Below are positions 58,548 to 64,000 of a DNA stretch of 64,000 nt, one piece after another. Numbering within the stretch: the stretch's first letter is position 1; every line of letters starts with the position of its first letter. The notes under the pieces are model-generated. The model had not been told where the DNA came from, did not search any database, and saw only the letters and a list, made by a program, of their open reading frames with translations. The translations under genes were made by a program, and so were the position numbers. The DNA comes from Molossus alvarezi (taxonomy: Eukaryota; Chordata; Mammalia; Chiroptera; Molossidae), in NCBI GenBank assembly GCA_037176705.1, contig CM073888.1, positions 43,406,810-43,470,809 on the forward strand. The letters run 5' to 3'.

Positions 58548-61500
58548 TAAAAATAAAATTTTATTGAATTTATTGGGGTGACATGGGTTAATAAAATTAT
58601 ACAGGTTTCAGGTGTACGATTCTATAACATATCATCTGTACCCTGCATTGCGTGTTCATTACCCAAAGTCAAGCCTCTTTCTATCGTCATTTACCCCCTC
58701 TTCACCCTCTTCTACCTGCGCCACACAACTTGCTCTCTGGTAATCCCTATACTGTTGTCTGTGTCTGTGACGTTTCTCTTTTTGGCAATTAATCCCTTCA
58801 CCTTTTCCACCCAGCCTCCCAATCCTCCTCCCCCTAACAGATGTCAGTCTTTTTTTCTGTATCTGTAAGTCGGTTTCTATTTTGATTGTTTCTTTATTTT
58901 GTTCATTAGATTCCACATGAGTGCAATCATATGGGACTTGTCTTTCTCTGACTGGCTTATTTCACTTAGCATAATGCTCTCCAGGTCCCTCCATGCTGTC
59001 AAAAAGGTAAGATTTCCTTCTTTTTTACAGCTGAGTAGTATTCCACTATGTACATGTACCACAGCTTTTTTACCCACTCATCTACTGGTGGGCACTTGGG
59101 CTGCTTCCAAATCTTGGCTATTGGAAACAATCCTGCAATGAACATAGGAGTGCACACATTCTTTTGAATCAGTGTTTTGAGTTTCTTCAGATATATTCCT
59201 AGAAGTGCAATCACTGGGTCATAAGACAGTTCCATTTTTAATTTTTTGAGGAAACTTCATACTGCCCTCCACAGTGGCTGAACCAATCTGCATTCCCAAT
59301 CAACAGCAGCGCAACGAAGGCTCCCTTTCCAAGCATCCTCCCCAGCACTTCTGGCTTGTTGATTTATTGATCATAGCTATTCTCACAGGTATGGAGTGAT
59401 AACCCTTCGTGGATTTAATTTGCATTTCTCTGGTTAGTGATGTTCAGCATCTTTTCATATGTCTATTGGCCGTCTGTATGGCCTCTTTGGAGAAGTGTCT
59501 ATTCAGGTCCTTTGGCCATTTTTTGAATTGGATTGTTTGATTTTTTTTGGTGTTGAGTTTTATAAGTTCTTTATAAATTTTGGATATTAACCCCTTATCA
59601 GATGTATCATTGGTAAATAGGTTCTCCCATGCAGTGGGTTGTCTTTTCATTTTATTGATGGTTTCCTTTGCTATGCAAAAACTTTGTGGTTTGATGTAGT
59701 CCCATTTGTTTATTTTTTTTGTTTCCCTTACCCTAGGAACCATATCAGACAAAAATATTGCTATAAGAAATGTCCGAGACTTTACTGCCTATGTTTTCTC
59801 GTAGGATTTTTATGGTTTCGAGTTTTACATTATAGTCTTTAACCCATTTTGAGTTTATTCTCGTGTATGGTATAAGAAAGTGGTCTGATTTCATTTTTTT
59901 TGCACGTATCTGTCCACATTTTCCAACATTTATTGAATCAACCATCTTTACCCCACTCTATGTTCTTGCCTCCTTTGTTGAATATTAATTGACCATAAAG
60001 GCATGTATTTATTTCTAGGCTGTCTGTTTCATTCCGTTGATCTATATGTCTGTTTTCATGCTAAGGACCACACTTTTTAAACTACTATGGCCTTGTAGTA
60101 TGGTTTGACATCAGGTAGTGTGATTCCTCCAACTTTGTTCTTCTTTCTCAAGATTGCTGTTGCTATTCAGGGTCTTTTTTGGTTTATATAAATTTTTGGA
60201 ATATTCTAGTTTTGTGAAACATGTCATTGGTATCTTGACAGAAGTTGTGTTGAATCTATGGACATTTTAATGATGTTAATTAATCCTATCCATGAACACA
60301 GTATATGCTTCTACTTAATTGTATCTTCAATTTCTTTCTTCAGTGTCTTATAATTTTCTGAATACAAGTCTTTTACATCCTTGGTTAAACTTATTTATTC
60401 ATTTTTTTTTTTTTAATCCTCACCTGAGGACATCTTTCCATTTTTTGACCAGATAGAGTGGGAAGGAGAGAGAGAGAGAAACATCGACATGAAAGAGACA
60501 CATCGAGCGGCTGCCATCCACACAACCAACCAGGGCCAGGGACTAACTGCAACCGAGGTATGTGCCCTTAGCTGGAATCGAACCCAGGTCTCTCTGGACC
60601 ACAGGTCGACGCTCTAACCACTGAGCCAAATCGGCCAGGGCTATTTATTCATTTTTAAAAAGTGCAATTGTAAATGAAATTGTTGTCTGAGTATAAAATT
60701 GTTGATGTAAAAAAATGCAACTGATTTCTGGATATATTTTGTATCCTGCTACATTACTAAATTCATTTATCAGTTCTAGGTTTTTGGTAGAATCTTTAGG
60801 GTTTTCTATATACAGTATCATGTCATCTTCAAATAATGAGTTTCACTTTTTCCTTTCCAATTTGAATGCCTTTTATTTGTTTTTCTTGTCTGATTGCTGG
60901 GGCTAGGACTTCCAGTACTATGTTGACTAAGAGTGGTAAAGGTGAACATCCCTGCCTTGTACCTGATCTTAAGGGAAACACTTTAATTTTTTGCCCACTG
61001 AGTATGATGTTGGCTGTGGGTTTGTCATATATAGTCTTTCTTATGCTGAGGTATGTTCCCTCTATTCCCGCTTTGCTGAAAATTTTTATCATAAATGAGT
61101 GCTGGATTTTATCAAAACCTTTTTTTTTTGCATCTATTGATATGATCATGTGGTTTTTATCCTTCATTTTGTTTTGTGGTGTATTACATACATTTATTGA
61201 TCTGCAGATACTGAGCCAACACTGCATCCCTGGAATAAAGCCCACGGGATCATGGTATATTATCTTTTTAATGATTGCTCAATCTGGTTTGCTAATATTT
61301 TGTTGAGGATTTTAGCATCTATATCCATCAGAAATATCAGGCTATAATTTTCTGTTTTTGTAGTGTCCTTATCTGGTATTGTAGTGTCCTTAATTAGGAT
61401 AATGCTGGTCTTATAAAATAAGCTTGGGAGTCTTCCCTCCTCTTTAATTTTTTGGAATTGTTTCAGAAGGATAGATGTTAGTTCATCTTTGAATGTTTGG

Positions 61501-64000
61501 TTGAATTCACCTGTAAAGCCATCTGGTCCAGAACTTTTGTTTGTTGGGACTTTTTAAAAATTCTTCCTTTATCTTATTGTTAACCCATTCATTGTTTAGT
61601 AACATATCAATGACCTTCCATGTCTTAGTGTGTTTTTCAGATTTTTTCATGTGATCAATTTCTAGTTCTATACCATTATGGCCAGAGAAGATGCTTGATA
61701 TGATTTCAGTCTTTTTAAATTAATTGAGATTTGTTCTGTGTCCTAACAACGTGGTCTCTCATAGAAAATGGTCTCTGAGAACTTGAAAAGAAAGTATATT
61801 CTGCTGCTTTGGGGTGAAATGTTCTGAAGATATCAATTAAATCTATCTCATCTAGTGTCATTTAAGGTCACTGCTTCCTTGTTGATTTTCCTGCCAGAAT
61901 ATCTGACCATTGATGTCAATGGGGTGTCAAAATCCCCTATTATGACTGTATTACTGCCCAGCTCTCCCTTTATGTTCATCAAGATTTGCTTTATATATTT
62001 AGGTGCTCCTATGTTGGGTGCATAAATGTTACAAGGGTCATATCCTCTTGCTGGATTGATCCTTTTAGCATTATGTAATGTCCTTCTTTGTCTCTTTTTA
62101 TGCCCTTTGTTTTGAAGTCTGTTTTGTGTGATATAAGTATTACTACCCAGCTTTTTTTCTTTTCTCTTTCATTTCCAATTGCAAGAGTTATCTTTTTCCA
62201 TCCATTTACTTTTAGTCTGTATGCATCTTTCATGCTGAGGTGGGTCTTGTTTACTTATCCATTCTGCTACCTTATGTCTTTGGATTGGAGCACTTAGGGT
62301 ATTTACATTTAAAGTGATTATTTATAGGTCTGTATTTATTATTATTTTATTCTTTATCACTATGTTCCTCTTTTCTTCTTAAAGAAGACCCTTTAACATT
62401 TCTTGTAATGCTGGTTTGGTGGTAAGAAACTCCTTTAGCTTTTTCTTGTCTAGAAAGTTCTTTATTTCTCCTTCAATTTTAAATGATAGCCTTGCTGGGT
62501 AAAGTAGTCTTAGTTGTAGGTCCTTGCTTTTCATCACTTTGAATATGTCAAGCCAATCAATTTTGGCCTGAAATCAACTGACAATCTTATGGGAGCTCTC
62601 TTGTAGGTAACTAAATTGTTTTTCTCTTGCTGCTTTTAAGATTCTCTCTTTGTCCTTAACTTTTGCCATTTTAATTATGGTGTGTCTTGGTGTGGGCCTC
62701 TTTGAGTTAATCCTGTTTGGGACTCTCTGCAATTCCTGAACTTGTGTGTCTTTTTCTTTCACCAGGTTAGAGAAGTTTTCAGTCATTCTTTTTTCAAATA
62801 GGTTATCTATTCCTTGCTCTCCTCTCTTCTCCTTCTGGTACCCCTATGAAGTGGATGTTGTTATACTTCAGATTGTCCCACAGGTCCCTTAAACTATCCT
62901 CATTTTTTAAAAATTCTTTTTTCTTGTTGCTGCTCTGATTGGGTGTTTTTTGTTTTTTTTTGTTTTTGGTACCTTATATTCACAGCACTGATTCAATTCT
63001 CTGCTTCATACAACCTACTGTTTATTATGTCTAGTGTATTCTTTGTTTCATATATTGTATTATTCACTTCTGTTTCTTTTTTGTGTTTTCTTATGTCCTT
63101 TATTATGTTTTCTATGTCTGATAAAGGTCTCACTAAGTTCCTTGAGCATTATTATAACCATTTTTCTGAACTCTGTATCTGGTGAATTGTTTTCCTTCAT
63201 TTCACATAGCTCCTTTCACTTGGTGCATGTTTCTTTGTTTCCCAGTTTTGGCTGTCTCTTTGTATCTGTTTCTGTGTATTAGGTAGATCTGCTATGATTC
63301 CCAGTCTTGGCAGGGTGGCCTTATGTAATAGGTGTCCTGTGGGACCCAGTAGTGTAGTCTCCTTGATCACCTGATCTGGGTGCTCCAGGAATGTCCCTTG
63401 TGTGAGTTATGTGAGCCCTCCTGTTGTAATTGAGTCTTGATTGTTACTGGTTTGTTCATGTAGGGTGGGGTCAATCCTCAGGCTAGCTGACTGTGAGGAT
63501 GGACCCCAACCACAGCGTATATGCTACTGTGCAGTGCTGACCACCGAAGCAGGATCTACTTCAGTAGGGTCTGGTGGCTGTCAGGATCTTCCTTTGGACA
63601 TGCTGCTTATGAAGCTAATTGGGTCCTGCTACGATGTTGTCTGAAGCTGGCCACTTGGTGTGTTGGTTCTGGGGCCTCTTGGGAGGGACTCTGTTGTTGG
63701 CCAATGTCGGATGCTGCCTGTGATCAGCTCTGGGCAACCTGTTTGGAGCTACAAAGCGATTCCCAGTTTGCTGCCTCTGCTGGGCCTGGGTGTGTACAAG
63801 AAGGACCAAGCTATGAATCAAGGCTGACTTTTACCAGCACCAGACCTGAGGGCAGGCCAGCAAAAGTCCCAAGATCTGCCTTCATTTGCCTCCATCTACT
63901 GGCTACCTGGTAGGCTCAGTCACTGAAACAGTCTCTGGTGGAACTTGAGTTGCATGAGGTAGGTTCTCAGTGAGCCTCCAGGTAGGGGTGAGTGTTGTTA
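58548..64000 (-). mobile_element. LINE-1 (L1MA/L1MAB-like), near complete, runs off the window
   Basis: Minus-strand LINE-1. The 3' end at about 58548 has TTTTATTGAATTTATTGGGG and CAGGTTTCAGGTGTACGATT in antisense. ORF2 relics on the minus strand include [20 protein letters not shown], then an RT relic at 61245-60829 ([23 protein letters not shown]). ORF1 relics lie at about 62786-62574 (PTPRHTIIKMAKVKDKERIL). A GC-richer 5' region occupies 63300-64000 and continues outside. Frameshifts and stops break both ORFs. A VES SINE splits it at 60407. Confidence 0.92.
60407..60641 (-). mobile_element. VES SINE, long type with hairpin tail, nested in LINE-1
   Basis: Left end AATCCTCACCTGAGGACATC, right end GAGCCAAATCGGCCAGGGC. 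Perfect direct repeats TATTTATTCATTTTT at 60392-60406 and 60642-60656. Confidence 0.95.

Larger units (their letters stand above)
49023..64000 (-). other. PPM1H: PPM1H upstream intron (part)
   Basis: Everything from the acceptor at 49023 to the window end is intronic if PPM1H is intact, because the next upstream coding exon is not found. Outside listed repeats, 49180-49720, 51040-51900, 52090-55120, 55510-55980, 56400-56565, 56695-57280 and 57490-58545 show no recognisable gene. ORFs of 211 codons (51202-51837 minus), 191 (54322-54897) and 218 (54946-55602) have no domains. Confidence 0.85.

Overview
The window is mammalian nuclear DNA, almost certainly from a vespertilionoid (Vespertilionidae-like) bat. 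The clearest lineage markers are about 17 copies of a tRNA-derived SINE of the bat VES type. Most start near GCCCTGGCCGGTTTGGCTCA, carry Pol III A and B boxes, and several are flanked by 10-17 bp target-site duplications. A 224 bp non-autonomous SPIN (Space Invader) hAT element and a mariner-like MITE fit the same placement, since vespertilionid bats are known for recent DNA-transposon activity. The species cannot be named from sequence alone.

Only one protein-coding gene is supported: PPM1H (protein phosphatase, Mg2+/Mn2+ dependent 1H), on the minus strand. The window holds its last four coding exons, read from high to low coordinates: 49022-48959, 45546-45439, 31258-31107 and 14216-14069 (the last ends in the stop codon). 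A long 3' UTR follows and ends near a poly(A) signal at about 9705. All exon junctions are GT-AG, the phases fit, and the joined product covers the C-terminal ~157 residues of a 514-residue protein. The exons upstream lie beyond position 64000. PPM1H is a PP2C-type phosphatase reported to remove the phosphate that LRRK2 puts on Rab GTPases. Two metal-coordinating aspartates of the catalytic domain are encoded here, one each in the last two exons.

Layout: 1-9690 lies downstream of PPM1H and contains two old LINE-1 copies (1-4062 and 7525-9441, both plus strand) with nested SINEs. 9690-14068 is the PPM1H 3' UTR. 14217-31106 is the penultimate-to-last-exon intron, rich in old LINE-1, with the SPIN element and several SINEs. 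31259-45438 and 45547-48958 are the next two introns, holding MIR, L2, MER5-like and VES copies. 49023-64000 is part of a large upstream intron that ends inside a near-complete minus-strand LINE-1 (58548 to the window end).

I looked for a new gene system and found none. No CRISPR, operon, tRNA, rRNA or other gene is supported. The long ORFs outside PPM1H are best read as chance frames or LINE-1 relics. The most interesting items are the horizontally transferred SPIN element, a splice acceptor of PPM1H that also reads as a donor, a small hairpin in the tail of one SINE lineage, and a SINE fragment sitting at a LINE-1 deletion junction.
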